Below, piece after piece: positions 22,735-34,831 of a stretch of DNA of 64,000 nucleotides. Below the pieces are notes generated by a model that did not search any database, was not told where the DNA came from, and saw only the letters and a list, made by a program, of their open reading frames with translations. Position 1 is the stretch's first letter. Each line of letters starts with the position of its first letter. Origin of the DNA: Hirsutella rhossiliensis. Taxonomy: Eukaryota > Ascomycota > Sordariomycetes > Hypocreales > Ophiocordycipitaceae. The stretch covers positions 3,100,001 through 3,164,000 of the forward strand of contig NW_025408672.1 in the NCBI RefSeq assembly GCF_020360975.1, in the 5' to 3' direction. The position numbers and the translations under genes were made by a program.

Positions 22735-25700
22735 ATGCCCGGCTTCTTCTCCCGGCTCAAGGGCCGAGATGGCGCCAAGTCAAAAAAGAGAAATGCGCTC
22801 GACGCCCCCGGCGGCTTGCAGCTCCAGAAGCCTAAGTGGGAAGATGCCTACATGCGCAAGACAGTCGAGCCCGAGGAGATTCACGAGCTGCTGCACTACT
22901 GCACCGCAGAGCTCAAAGCGAGAGGTATGAATCTGCGATACATGTGCTGTCTCTGCCTGCCTCAACTGACTTGTGTCTCGTACCTCAGGCCTCGATATTC
23001 CCTTCCTTCTCCTGCCCTTTCGACCGACCTCGAATCCCAGTGCCGTCCGCACTTTCATTCGCCATTTTTTCGACCAGTCCTTTCCTCTCAAGGGAGAAAT
23101 GCTGCTTCAAGAGCTGCGCATGACCGAACCCATGGTAAGAGGCTTTCCAGCCTCGGACTCATCCCGAGCTGACATGCTACGATTTAGGTCATATCCGGCG
23201 TCGCAAAATGGTGCTGGAGCCGTCTCCAGGGGGGTGTCGTTGGATGGGACGCTTACGAGCTGTTCAAAGTTGGCGAATATGGTATGAAGTGCGCTTTTCC
23301 CTCGCCGTGCGTCGCACTGACTCTTGGCCCAGACTCGAACAAGGCTCGCGACTCTTTCAAGACCTTTATCCCAATAAGCGTCGAAAACGGCGCCAAGCAG
23401 CGCATCATCTTCGACTTCTTCGACCTCATCGCCGCAATCGCAGCCCACGGCAAGTCAAACGGCTTTGGGGGCCGAAAGCTCTCCCGCATGGCTGCCTGGT
23501 GGGCGTTTGAGCAAAGGGAAACGGGCAGCGGCTTCGACGGCGGTTACAAGGCTTGGCTAAGGTCAGGCTCGGCCTCTAGAACCTGCCGCGCAGTGAGCCG
23601 AATGCTGACTTAGGTTGCAGTGCTGCCGATGCCACGAGCCACCTGTTTTTCGCCTATCTGAGGTCCCTCTCTCCTGAGCAGAACCTCACGGGAATCTCCA
23701 TGCTCCCCAGGTCGCTCGAGAAACTGCTCAAGGAGACCGATTATCCCCCGCCGACGTCCAAGCAGATGATGTGTAGCACCAACAAACTTGCCATGGTGGT
23801 TGATGCCGTGTCGCCCACGCCATTTGCCCTCCTGCGTCGCGCGGGCCATTTCCAGTATCGCGACTCGGACGTCGGCCTCCAGGAATTCGCCAGCTACGAT
23901 GACCCGGTGAAGGCCCTGACGGAGGAGTGTCTTCGGGTGCTCAAGGCCATATCGGCAGCGAACCAGTCGCAAGTCTCGAGTGTCAAGCACTCGACGAGTC
24001 TGCGTGATGCATCTTGGTCGCGCTTCGAGGACATCGGCTTCGCCAGTCCCCTGGAGGAAGATGATACCGAGGAAGACGGCACGGCGTCGCCCAGGCCCCT
24101 CCAAGGTCTTAGGAGCATCCCTGTATCTGGCAACGACATGGGTCGCCCCACAACCCCGTCCTGGGCCGACTTCCTGTCTTCCGGCTTCCACGACGACAAC
24201 CCGCATCGACCCAACATGCTCTTGCCCCCTGACAAGGCAATCCCACCCCTCGAAAGCCAGTTCAGGCAACACCAGAGCTCCCAGTCTCATCGCCCACGAC
24301 TAGAACACGAGAACGATCTCGAGCCGGGCGAACTTGCGAGCATCACTATCTTTGAGTTGGACGACGCGTTTTGGTGGGTGTGGATGATCAGTCTTGCCCC
24401 GGAGGAGACTGCGGACAGGAAATCGGCCTTTGGTAGGTGTGCCGTCATCGAGACGAAGATTGGCAGCGCCCGATGGATTGTGGTAGAGGAAATGATTGTC
24501 GGCGCCGCGCCGGAGCCCGAACAAGGCGCCTACATTGCGGAAAAGAAGCGCTTCTTTAGCTGGACGAAACGGGGCAAAACCCTGGGGCGATCAAAGTCAA
24601 TGGCCCGCAAAGGCCAAGACCGAGGCGACGCCAACGCGGCCGCCAAAGGAGGATCCGCCAACGTGATTCCCGGAGCCGAGACTCACGCCAGGATCCAGGC
24701 CAAGGCTGCGCAACTGCGTGCCATGAAGGATCACGAACAACAGGCGGCGTCTGCAGCGAACTCGCAGCGTCGCGGCCGCACAGATGCGGAGCTGCTGGCG
24801 GAGAAGACTAACAGCATCTTCACCCTGCAGCCAAACATTGCCGGCGAAGCCTCGTCTGCCATGAAATGGGTCAAGAAATACGACAAGGGCACCATTAAGG
24901 ATGCGTACTTGGCCAACAACAATGCTGGTCGCGGTCTCGCCGTGTCTCCGGTACCATCTGACGGCGGCCCTGTTGCCGGGACGGATGACCGGGAGGCCGG
25001 TCCCCGGGTGCCTGCTAAGGATCTGTCGCCAGCCCCGAGCGCACCACCAGGCTCACCGCTCCGTTCTCCGCTGTCTCCAGCGCCGGAGCCGGAGAATGAA
25101 GAGCGGCGAATGTCTTCGTGGGAGATCGTCGTTGACGCGGGCGTCGGTTCGTCGGAGCAGTGCCCCAGCCCCATCCCCCTACCGAAGGACTCGGATTATG
25201 AGCCGTCCGAGCCGAAGACCTCAACAACCTCCGAGAGGGCGAAGCTGCACAAAAACAAGGGAAAGTCTGGCGGCTTCCGCAAGTTATTTGGCCGAAAGAA
25301 TCGTTCACACAAACTTCCGGAAAGTTCTTCCGCTCCCCTGAATGGCGTGCTGGGACAAGGGCAGCCTGCCGCGGCGCCTGTCGTGCAGCAGACTCTGACC
25401 CCGGCGGCCACTCCCCCCCCTGCTGAGGAGGGCGTGGCTCCCGCACCACCTAACGAAGACGAGCTCCCAATCGAAGCTCCGTTTCCAACCAATCCGGAAC
25501 CGGACACCCCCAGGTCCATGGAGCCTCCAGAGCAAGATCAGGAGCCTGTGGATGAGCCCGCGGAGGATCGCAAACATGAGGCCCTTGCCGGAGATGACAT
25601 CTCCCAGATCGACGCCCAAGACGCCGCCGAGGCTGACCAGGCATTCTCGCGCTTCGACCAAGGGCCGTTGACGGATCAGCCTGCGTTTGTTCCCGATGAC

Positions 25701-26101
25701 GAGGAAGACGCGGTTCCGCCGCCCATTGCCCGCCACCCCCCTACCCAGGATGGCTCAAAGGCAGTGCCAAAGAAGGCCCTGGAAGAGCTAAGCCATAGTG
25801 CTAGCCCTGGAGTGCAGGATCGTTGGGCCCAGATCCGCAAGAATGCCGCCCAGAGGGCAGCCACACGTCCTAAGGAAGACAATCCCCCAGTCGCTTCCGG
25901 CAAGGCAGCCGAGGGCGAGGAAGACGTCAGCGGAGAAGAGAGTATGTGATGACCTGAAGAGAGGGCCCCTAATATGCGCAACCACTAACCACCTGCCTAG
26001 CAATCGAGTCCCGCGTCGCCCGCATCAAGGCCCGCGTGGCTGAGCTCACTGGCGGCGCCGGGGACAGCAATGGAGCCCAAGCAGTCTCAAAAGCGCGCTA
26101 G
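22735..26101 (+). CDS. msb1: Msb1/Mug8-family morphogenesis protein (Rho-GAP-like)
   Basis: Fungal Msb1-like proteins act with Cdc42/Rho1 signalling in polarised growth and wall synthesis. Model: join(22735..22924, 22989..23134, 23188..23281, 23333..23561, 23621..25941, 26001..26101), 1026 aa; all five introns are 51-64 nt and every junction restores a conserved-looking frame. The N-terminal Msb1 domain covers about residues 30-430 (ELLHYCTAELKARG to ELDDAFWWVWMISLAP), with WEDAYMRKTVEPEEIHELL at its start. The remaining half is low complexity and rich in Pro, Glu, Ser, with a basic patch KKRFFSWTKRGKTLGRSK and coiled-coil-prone AQLRAMKDHEQQAASAA. The last exon adds a short helix TIESRVARIKARVAELTGG. 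Plausibly controlled by upstream ORFs in a long leader. Confidence 0.9.
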
Positions 26102-27040
26102 GACCGAATGACTTTCAGGAGACCCTTTGAGGACTCTGCGGCTCATTGCGGGGCGGGAAGGACGACTGACTATTTAACCCTGGTTTCCTACCAACAACCA
26201 CGGCACCTCGCATTGACCTAGATAAGGCTGTTTCGGTTCTGCTCGTGCGGCAACATTTCCTACTTGAGCCCATCTACTCATAATGCGAGCCTTCGCCTTT
26301 TCATCTGTTTGGGCTATTTCTTTTCTTTCTTCCCCCTTTCTTCTTGATTTCGATTATTTGACCCCCACATGATACCACGGGACGACGGATATGGTCATGG
26401 GAGCAAGAGGCGGAAAGCAATGCCTGCCTCGGCTACACCAAATCAGTAATTTGTCTTTGCGCCCCTTCTTTGATTCTATTTGGACAGAGCTTGAGCGAGC
26501 GAGTTCAAGACTGAAGAGTTGATACCATCGATTCGCGAGCCTTTTGTGTTGTTTCTTATTCTCATCCGGGCCATTGTCCTTGGGATTTCTAGCCGTTGCG
26601 CGTCTCTTTTGTCGTTGATATTCACTCGAGCAACTTGAAGCTGGTCAGCGCACGGCGGCCAAATCCAGATGCAATTACAAGTTGATATGGAGCGGGCAAA
26701 AAAAATCAGACGACTCATGTAGGCTCGTGCTGGTGATGTCTGGCGTGTGCCTCGTAGAATTCTATCTAGCAAGCTCAGGTATGCCTGCGACGAGAAGTGC
26801 TGGACGGCATGGCCATCCACTACTGCCTGCCGTGCGCAGTTGCCTCCCTCCCAAAGAGCATACAGATACATGGCCACGGCCGGTGTCTAGGATACGCCAG
26901 GCCCGCCATCTCCCAAGCATGTGACTGGGGTGAGTGAATACCTAAGCATGGCCAACGCTGTCTGCCAGGGCACCGGCCGTCATCCGAGTCGTCGGGTTCG
27001 GGCGTCATCTGTCGGGTGACGGCTTGGATTCATTGCCGGC
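26102..27040. other. Convergent spacer, MSB1 and DUF726 gene 3' ends
   Basis: About 0.9 kb; T-rich 26300-26370 is compatible with a 3' region. No gene recognised on either strand. Confidence 0.55.
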
Positions 27041-29256
27041 CTACGATTTCTGTCGGAACGGTTCTTCAGCGGCGGCGCCAGGTGCCGGTGGATGCCCCGG
27101 CGGCAGAGCAGGAGGTTGCGGCTCGGTAGTGCCCTCGGGCTGTGTGTGTTCCGGGGGGGATATTATGGTCAGGCCGCGGAGCTCCTTGGCCGCCTCGCTG
27201 TCGCCCATGTCCCTTTCTTGTCCGGACGCAGAAGGGGCGTGCGGCCTATCGAGGTCGACGGGCTTGCCGTCGGCGTGGTCCTCCTTCATGCGGATGACGT
27301 CGTCCTTTTCAATGTCGGCGGCGGCCCTGACGCCGACGAAGCCGCAGCGCTGGAGGATCTCGCCAATGAGCTCCGGGTAGCGCAGGTGGCCGCTGACGCG
27401 ATCGCTCAAGTCGACGTTTTCGACGCCGTCGACGCCGAGGATGGGCTGCAAGCCGGCGACGCCGAGCTTGAGGCTGTGCATGCGGTAGACGAAGCCGAGA
27501 ACCATGTCGTTTTCCGAGTAGACGTTGAAGACCTTTCCCGAGACGATGGCGCGCAGGGTGCGCCAGTGGGCCGGGTCCGAAGGAGCGGGGGCACCGATGA
27601 CGACGGCGGCGGCGACGAGGCCAAAGGCGCGGCGCTCGGCGAGTGACTCTAGGCAGGCGTGGACGGCGGCGGCGCCGAGCGAGTAGCCGACGAGGACGAC
27701 AGGGCGCTCGCCCTGGACGCGGTTGATGAGGGCGTCGGCGAGCAGGCGGCCGGCCTTGCGGGAGCGGTTGCTGGCGCGGCTAAAGGGGTTGTCGATGTTG
27801 GAGGCGGCGGCGAGGAGCTGGATGGGCCACAGGGCGGCGAAGAGGGTGGCGAGGACGGTGCGCTTGATGACTTGCACCTTGAGCGTCTTCCACGCAAACG
27901 AGTGCACCAGGTCGCGCAGCGCCGTGCCGAGGGCGAGCAGCGTCTTCATCTCGTAGCGCAGCGCAAAGACCTCGGTATCCGGGCTGAGGACCCGCCAGGG
28001 GGCTGTCACGTCGTCCTCGGCGTTGAGCCAGCCGTTGATGCCAATGGTGACACGCAAGCGCCGCTGGTCTTTTTCCTGGTCCTTTTTGCGATGCTTTCCG
28101 GCCTCCTCGGTGTCCCCCTCTTGGTCCTGGAGCGGGATGAAGCGGAAGTCTTCCACCTCGCGGGCGTAGCTGTCCATCATCTCACCCTGGACGCCCCTCT
28201 CGTCAGCCGCGCCGCAACGACAAGCTCCAGAGACCGACTCACCGTCATCTTGGCGCCGTACGCACCAAAGAGCGCGCCGACCAGGGCGCCGTTCATCCAG
28301 AAGATGCCGAGGAAGCTGGCCACGCCGCCGAGGCCGACGCCGCCCAGGATGCCGCCGAGAGCCCCCGCGACCAGCGGCGCAGCAAGGCCGCCCGTGACGC
28401 CGATGATGGTGGCGCCCGCGACCGAGGCCAGCCCGACCTTCCAGAGGCGGCTAATCTTATTCTGCTGCCGCCGCTTGGCGGCCTCGGCCTCGGCCGACAT
28501 GGTCTCCTTCTGGCCCTGGTCGGCGGTGGAGGACTCCATGAGCGACCGGGCGATCTCCATCTCCTCCCTGTTGACAAAGACTTGCGGCAGCTCCAGGGCC
28601 GAAGCCAGGTAGAGGATCAGAGCGCGGGAGTGCGCCGAGTACTTGCCCGTGGCGAGGAGGAGCAAGAGGATGCAGCTGAGGGACTCCCTCCTGTCTTCGG
28701 CGGGGATGGAAGCCAGCTCGGTGGGGATGGGGTGATACAGAGCCCGGAGCGAGGCCACGTCCTCGGACTCGTCCGGCTGAACATGCCCAAAGCTCGTGGT
28801 GTACTCGCCCTCCTCGGGGATGTCGAATTGCTGCTGGTCATACTTGGCGCGCCTGGCCTTGCGCTCAGCCTGAATCTTGGCACTGTCCTGCACATCGACA
28901 ACCTCCTGCAGCCTCGGCAGAAACTCGTCTCTCCACTCCTGCACGTGCTGGACAGCCGCCCTCTGGATGCTCTGGGCCTCCCGGGCAGCCTTGCCGGCGG
29001 GCTCCTTATCGTCGGCGGCATGTTGCCTCTGGTCCTGCGTCTCTTGACGGGGAGGCAAGGACGGGGCTTGTGCGCCGGCATTGTCTCCCTCATCGGCGTC
29101 AGCTTCTGGGGAGACGGAACCAAGCTCATCGGCGGATGTCTCAAGTTGGGAGATCATGTGCGAGGTGATGTCCCGGACGAGCTGGAGGAGGGCCTGGCGC
29201 TGGGGAGGTTCCAGGGCGATGACGACTTGGCGGGGGTCGGCGCAGAGGGGCGCCAT
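27041..29256 (-). CDS. DUF726 family membrane protein with alpha/beta-hydrolase fold (TMCO4-like)
   Basis: Model (complement): 28243..29256 and 27041..28186, 719 aa; a 56-nt GTGAGT..CAG intron joins GAYGAKMT to GEMMDSYAREVEDF. Hydrophobic glycine-rich segments around residues 275-330 (GLASVAGATIIGVTGGLAAP, GIFWMNGALVGALFGAYG) are probable membrane hairpins typical of the family. The second half is a hydrolase-like domain: VTIGINGWL, then the nucleophile elbow GYSLGAAA with Ser as the presumed nucleophile, later VYSENDMVLGF carrying candidate Asp and a His in SGHLRYPELIGEIL. The N-terminal 200 residues are charged and poorly conserved; the C-terminus is Pro-rich and disordered. The biochemical role of the family is not established; localisation at ER or Golgi is inference. 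Confidence 0.88.
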
Positions 29257-30145
29257 GATGACGGGGCCGCAACAGATGGACGCGGAGGAGGGTATGAATG
29301 CGGTGGCAGGAGGTGAAGAGAAGAAGAACGGACGAAGTGCTATTGAAACTTTGAAGGATCTCCCGGGACGAGACGGAGCTATCGATGCTGCATGGCGATG
29401 GTTCTTGATCAGGCACAGGTGCGGGTACTGGGGTACATCAGCATACCCTCAAGCCCGGCCTTGGATGTGTTCAGGATTCAGCGGGCACGAGGTTGCATTT
29501 TGTACTCGTCGAGACTCGGTTCGAGTGACGTCGATGGAGGCGGATGCTGACGAGTGGCGGGAGACGGTTGGCGGAGAGGCGGGAGGACCCTTGGCCTCGA
29601 AACTCTTTGTTTAGCGCGGCCCGTCGGCATGCAATTTCATCATCGTGTTGCTTGATGCCTCGACTGTTACAAAAAGAGACGCTCCAAGGCCCTGCCATGC
29701 AGGTATAGGGTAGCTTGCTCGCTCTGCAGTGGGTGGGTTGGTGATAAGGGAAACTGCAACCACATGAAAGCATCTTGAATCATCATCAATAATCCGCTCA
29801 ATGAATGTCCGTCCAACTTGAAAGACGGCCGGCCATTGGCCAACGGACAGGCCAAGCCCAGCGGGAGCCTAAAATGAAGCCCGAGGACGAAACGCCTGCC
29901 CTGAACCCACCAACTAATAAGTTAATATACACTACCCAAAATAGGTAGACGCAGGACTCTGATTCCCATCTCGCAAAGTACGTACTTTGCAGCATGTGCC
30001 CCACCAAAAAATTCCATCCTCGACAGCCTCGATCGACCACCGGCCCGCGTCCTCCAGTCTCGGCAAGCCAAACACCATGCCCTCGCCATCCTGACCCAAC
30101 CTGAACGGCGTCGGATAAAGGAGGCGAAGCCGGCAAACGCGCCCC
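29257..30145. promoter_or_regulatory. Divergent spacer, DUF726 and TMA23 genes
   Basis: Contains both promoters. No gene seen; overlapping frames on both strands lack recognisable features. Confidence 0.5.
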
Positions 30146-30796
30146 ATGAACGCCCACGCCCTCCTCACCTCGCAGGGATGGCGAGGAAAAGGCCACTCCC
30201 TGCACAAGACAAACGACGCCATCGGCCTGTCGAAGCCCCTGCTGCTGTCGCGGAAAGACGACACAAAGGGCCTCGGCACCAAGCAGCACTTCACCAGCGA
30301 CCAGTGGTGGATGAACGCCTTTGACGAACAGCTCAAGGGCCTCGACACGTCGCACGACGGCAAGGTCTTGCAGACGGTCGTCACCGGCAAGCTCAACTCC
30401 ATCGAGAAGGGGTCTCTTGGGAAATACTACCTGTACACATCCTTCGTCCGCGGGGGCTTCCTGCAAGGAACAATCGCCGAGCAACAAGCTGATACATCAT
30501 CGTCTACCGGTCCCGACGAAGAGCTGACAGCCGACACGGAACAGGCCCCACCGTCAAAGGAAACCAAGGACGAGAGGAGGGCGAGAAGAGCAGACAAGAA
30601 AAGGCGCAAGGAGGAGCGCGCCAAGCGCAAAGTTTTGCGACGCGAGCACAGATCCAAAGCCACAAAGTCAGACTCGAGCAACGAGGAGGCCGACGAGGAG
30701 AAGCGCCACCGACGCGCCAAAAAGGAAGAAAAGCGGCGCAAGAGGCAAGACAAGGAGGCTAAAAGGTCCAAGAAGCGGGACAAGGAGCAACGATGA
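30146..30796 (+). CDS. tma23: Tma23-like G-patch nucleolar protein
   Basis: Yeast Tma23 is a nucleolar G-patch protein involved in ribosome biogenesis. Single exon, 216 aa, matching the yeast length. The N-terminal degenerate G-patch reads LLTSQGWRGKGHSLHKTNDAIGLSKPLLL, followed by DDTKGLG and the diagnostic WWMNAFDEQLKGLDTS. The second half is a highly basic Lys/Arg-rich tail from about residue 135 to the end (ERRARRADKKRRKEERAKRK), consistent with nucleolar targeting and RNA binding. It converges with THG1 71 bp downstream, so the two 3' ends may overlap. Assignment is by the combined G-patch and WW block, not by the tail. Confidence 0.9.
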   Translation: MNAHALLTSQGWRGKGHSLHKTNDAIGLSKPLLLSRKDDTKGLGTKQHFTSDQWWMNAFDEQLKGLDTSHDGKVLQTVVTGKLNSIEKGSLGKYYLYTSFVRGGFLQGTIAEQQADTSSSTGPDEELTADTEQAPPSKETKDERRARRADKKRRKEERAKRKVLRREHRSKATKSDSSNEEADEEKRHRRAKKEEKRRKRQDKEAKRSKKRDKEQR

Positions 30797-30867
30797 AGCA
30801 GCGCATCCACCAGCACGGAGTTTGGATTCATTAGGCGGCGTTCGATACCCCAATCAGTGGCATGGTT

Positions 30868-32111
30868 TCACGTTTCCTTGGGCACCTTGCCCGGCTTATT
30901 TGACAGTATCCATGGCCGTCTGTTCCAAAAGTCGTCCTTGATTATGTCCAGGTGCTCCACCACCACTCTGGCCTTTGACCGCCGCTTCCTGTCCTTGTCC
31001 GACTGGCTTTTCGACGGTCGCGCCGGCTCTGCGATGTCATCCATCTCGTCCGCCACTCGATGGCTCTCCGGGTCGACAAGCTCATACTGTCCCTGTCAGA
31101 GTAAGCCATTCCATGGTCACAGTCTGGATGAAACCCACATCTCGAAAGACAACGCTGCCCTTTTTGAACATCTCTGGCTCGTTGTTGTAGTTGATGTGAA
31201 AGCGCGAGAACAAAATCTCGTTCTTGTCCGAGGCGAGCGTGCCCTGCATAGTTCCTTCAGCTCAGAGCGGCTCGTCTGCGGGGGCAGGTTTTATACGGCA
31301 AGTGTCTTTTCAGCATCCTTGTTGCCGAGATCACCGAGCTGTATCAGCGCCCAAAAGGTCGTGTTGTAGAGGTTATTGATGTGGCCTTGGCCTTGTGTTA
31401 GCCGTGAAAGTGAAAGGACTGGTGGCCAGAGTCGGCTCACAGTCCACCTGCCGCCAGCTCAAGTAGTCTCGGAGGTTTTGAATGCCGGGATAGCACACCG
31501 CGCGGCCGTCAAAGGTAGGCAACGGAAAGGAGAGGGGGGTATCGGGAAAGAAGGTCGACCAAGAGAAGACGTAGTTGGCCGTGAAAGTAGAGACGACGGT
31601 GCTGACGAGCTTGCTGAGGGAGCGGTGAGCAAGTCGGAACGGGAGAGCATGCCGGGCAACTCTAACCTTGCTCTCCGCTCAAAGAGGCTACAGGACTTGT
31701 GGAAGACGAAACTAAGTCTGCTTAGTCTCACGCGCTGCGAGTCGTCAAAGGCCAAGCCGTTACCTGTACTCGTCGCTGACGCCGTACGCGATGGTAACCT
31801 CGGGCAGGTCAGAGACAACGGCCTTGGCGGCGGCGTTCATGAGGTCTAGGGCTCTCCGGTCGTTGGGCTTCTCGAACTCGTACTTGGCACACATCCTAGC
31901 ACGGCTCAAGTCAGACGGGAGCGTGGCGAGGGCGAAAGACGAGTGCGCCAGTACTTTGTGAATGCCCTGCCATCGACACGGACGACGATCCATGTGTTTG
32001 GCAGCAGAGAGTCTGCCTGCTCAAAGTTGCGGACATATTCGAACCTGGCAAGGCGTAAGACTTGGGAATGGAATCGAGCCGAGCTGGGGCGGATTACTTT
32101 GAGTTTGCCAT
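30868..32111 (-). CDS. thg1: tRNA-His guanylyltransferase Thg1
   Basis: Adds the extra 5' G to tRNA-His, required for histidylation. Model (complement): 32098..32111, 31955..32044, 31764..31895, 31667..31711, 31441..31613, 31297..31385, 31139..31243, 30868..31086; eight exons, 288 aa. Exon 1 is only 14 nt (MANS plus two bases). All seven introns are 52-59 nt with GT-AG ends. Conserved landmarks: [20 protein letters not shown] with the first metal-binding Asp, [24 protein letters not shown] with the second catalytic acidic pair, [39 protein letters not shown], and C-terminal [15 protein letters not shown]. No key residue is missing. It diverges from SWD1 across 308 bp. Confidence 0.94.
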
Positions 32112-32419
32112 TTTGTTGCGCACCTGGTTGAAGACTCATGAGGACATCCAGAACTCGGCCAAGGACGGTGTTTGCTCCCGGTACAAACGTGGGGCGATAC
32201 TTGGAGACTTGGTACCTGCCAATTGCCAAGAGCCGGCCGGGCTCCCTGCCTCGTTAGGCTCACCCCGGGGCCTGTCTGTGCCCCATCCAAAGCTGCTTCC
32301 AAGTTCTCAGCCTTGCGAACCAACACGGCTCATTGCGCATGACAGTCTTTCAGCCTCTTCCTCACGGGCTTTGATGCCGCCGTTCGTCTTGGACGAGCGC
32401 GCCAGATAGCCAGCCAATC
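32112..32419. promoter_or_regulatory. Divergent promoter, THG1 / SWD1
   Basis: 308 bp between the two start codons; must serve both genes. Confidence 0.6.
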
Positions 32420-33890
32420 ATGAACCTCCTGCTCTCAGACGACTATCTGCTTCAGGATTACCCGGAAAGCATCACAAATACGATCCGATCCGGCCATGCG
32501 ACCATGCTGCGCTTCAACCGCAAGGGCGACTATCTGGCCTCGGGCCGCGTCGACGGCACCGTCGTCGTCTGGGACCTCGAGACAATGGGCGTCGCCATGA
32601 AGCTGAGAGGCCACAACAAGAGCGTGACGTTTCTCAGCTGGTCCAGGTGCGGCCGGTACCTGCTGTCGACATGCCAGGGGTGGAAGGCCATTCTCTGGGA
32701 CCTCCAGGACGGGAAGCGCTTGCGCGAGGTGCGCTTCCGTGCGCCCGCGTACATGGCGGAGCTTCATCCCTGGAATCAGTAGGGAACCGCGGCCTGCAGA
32801 TGGACTCGAGTCACCGGCTAACCCTCGCAGCTTCCAGTTCGTCGCCTCTCTCTTCGAAGAGCAGCCCGTCCTGGTGGACATGACCGAACCCGTCGACGTA
32901 AAGCACGTCTTGCCCTCGGCGCCGAAGCGAGAGAATACCGAAGCCGATGCGGCCTTGAAGGAGAAACAGGCAAAGGAGGACGCCAAGCAAATGACGACTT
33001 CGGCAATCTGGACGGCAGCCGGCGATCATGTCATCGCGGGCACGAGCAAAGGCAGGCTCAACATCATCGACGCCAGGACGCTCCAAGTCGTTTACTCGGG
33101 AAAGATTTGCGGAGGAGTCATCACTACAATGCGCATAACAAGCTCAGGCAGGGAGCTGCTGGTCAATTCGCAAGACCGCATTATCCGCACCTTTAGAATA
33201 CCCAACCTGTCAGTAGACGACCTGGACCCCGATACGCTGCAGGTGCCCCTGGAGCACAAGTTCCAGGACGTCGTCAATAAGCTGTCATGGAACCATGTCA
33301 CCTTCAGCGCCACCGGCGAATACGTGGCTGCCTCGACGTATAACAATCATGAGCTCTACGTATGGGAACGGAACCACGGCAGCTTGGTGTGCATGCTCAA
33401 AGACCCCAAGGAGGAGCAGGGAGTCATAGAATGGCACCCGACCCGCGCGCTTCTGGCAGCATGCGGCCTGGAAACGGGGCGAATATACATATGGTCAGTC
33501 GTCAGCCCTCAGAAGTGGTCAGCGCTGGCGCCCGACTTTGCAGAGGTCGAAGAGAATGTCGAGTATATGGAGCGGGAGGACGAGTTCGACATATACGCGC
33601 AAGAGGAGATTCAACGGCGGCGGCTCGACGCGGAAGACGAGGACGTCGACGTCCTGACGCTGGATCCGTCCAAGTTTGACGACGACGTTGACGAGTTTTG
33701 CATGCCGATTCTGTTCAATCTGGGCGAGAGCGATAGCGAGGATGAGTTTGTCGCCGTGTCCACGGGAACCATGCGGCGCAGGAGTCCCGGCGAGGGCCAG
33801 AGCGACGTCGACGGAGGCGCCGACGCGGTGCCCGCTAATAAAAAGGGCGGCGGCGGCTCAGGCAAGGGAGGGAGGAGTAGGAAAAAATGA
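32420..33890 (+). CDS. swd1: COMPASS subunit Swd1 (RbBP5 homologue), WD40 protein
   Basis: Core subunit of the Set1/COMPASS histone H3K4 methyltransferase. Model: join(32420..32778, 32831..33890), 472 aa; the 52-nt intron splits a His codon (NHFQFVASLFEE). WD40 repeats start with HATMLRFNRKGDYLASGRVDGTVVVWDL, HNKSVTFLSWSRCGRYLLS and recur as TTSAIWTAAGDHVIAGTSKGRLNIID, ITTMRITSSGRELLVNSQDRIIRTF, VTFSATGEYVAASTYNNHELYVW, and GVIEWHPTRALLAACGLETGRIYIW. After the propeller comes an acidic stretch with FAEVEENVEYMEREDEFD, the activation segment of the RbBP5 family, then DEEDVDVLTL and a Gly/Lys tail. Placement beside RPB1, whose CTD helps recruit COMPASS, is probably chance. Confidence 0.94.
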
Positions 33891-34831
33891 CACGTTGGCG
33901 ACAAGAGAGCCTTTGTTCTGGCGCGACAAAAAGAAAGCACAAAGCGGCGGCCACGCCGTGGACGTGGACAAGACGCATTGCATCACCCTTTGGCCGCCAA
34001 GACATGGACTCGCATCGCCGCGAAGCCCATCTGTATGAATACCCAAGGTAGATCGAGCTGCTGTGCATGGCGTAGAAGAAATTGACTCATCGCCGGCCAT
34101 GGTCTGAGGTTGCTCTGCGGCTGAGCGGCGATGGATGATGAGCCATGTACATGCTACTTGGAAGCGAGCCTCGGACTGAAGGCTGACAAAGCCATAAGTC
34201 AAGGCTGCACCAGATTTACAGTGAAAAGTGCCGTCTCAGTACTTACGTCACCCAGCTGCTCGGCCCTCGCCGAGGTTTCCAGTACCTGCGCCACTGGAGG
34301 GAGGCCTGAGGCATTCACTGCTCGCCGCAGGGGGCGTCGCCACGTCCCAAGGAGGCTTAGTGCGGTTTGGAACACGCCCTGCCGCCTCAACTCCAGATTC
34401 TTCCAGGCTGCCCTCCCAAGGCCTCGCCTCAACCACGACAAAACTCTGCCTCACGGCCCAGATCATCACCACGCGCGTCGGGAATCGTGCGCAGCGTTTC
34501 AAAGCCCATCCGAAGGGGCTCCGACAATCGAACCTGCGCTCTCCGACGACCTCGACGACTTCGGAGACGGCTGCGACGGGGGAGAACAGCCTTGAGGTCT
34601 CCTGGGCCGTTGGCCAGGAAGGGCGCTTCCCTTTGAGCGCCATCCGCCATCCGCATTCGACGGCCATACCATCGATCAAGCAGTCTCCCGAGACTCTCAG
34701 TCTCCGACACTCTCTCCCTTTGGCCTTTGCGACTGCTGTCGCATCGCGGCCACCGCGCATCGCGTTTCTGATTCTCGGCTTCGCCGCCCGTTGACGCCGC
34801 AGCCATTTCGGAGATTGACAACACAGGCAAG
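33891..34831. promoter_or_regulatory. RPB1 upstream region
   Basis: 0.94 kb between SWD1 and RPB1, both on plus. Overlapping frames at 34228-34830 are compositionally biased and have no known features; probably the RPB1 promoter and leader. Confidence 0.5.

Noticed and set aside
27659..28612. 317-codon plus frame
   Set aside because: Antisense shadow of the DUF726 gene, no recognisable features.
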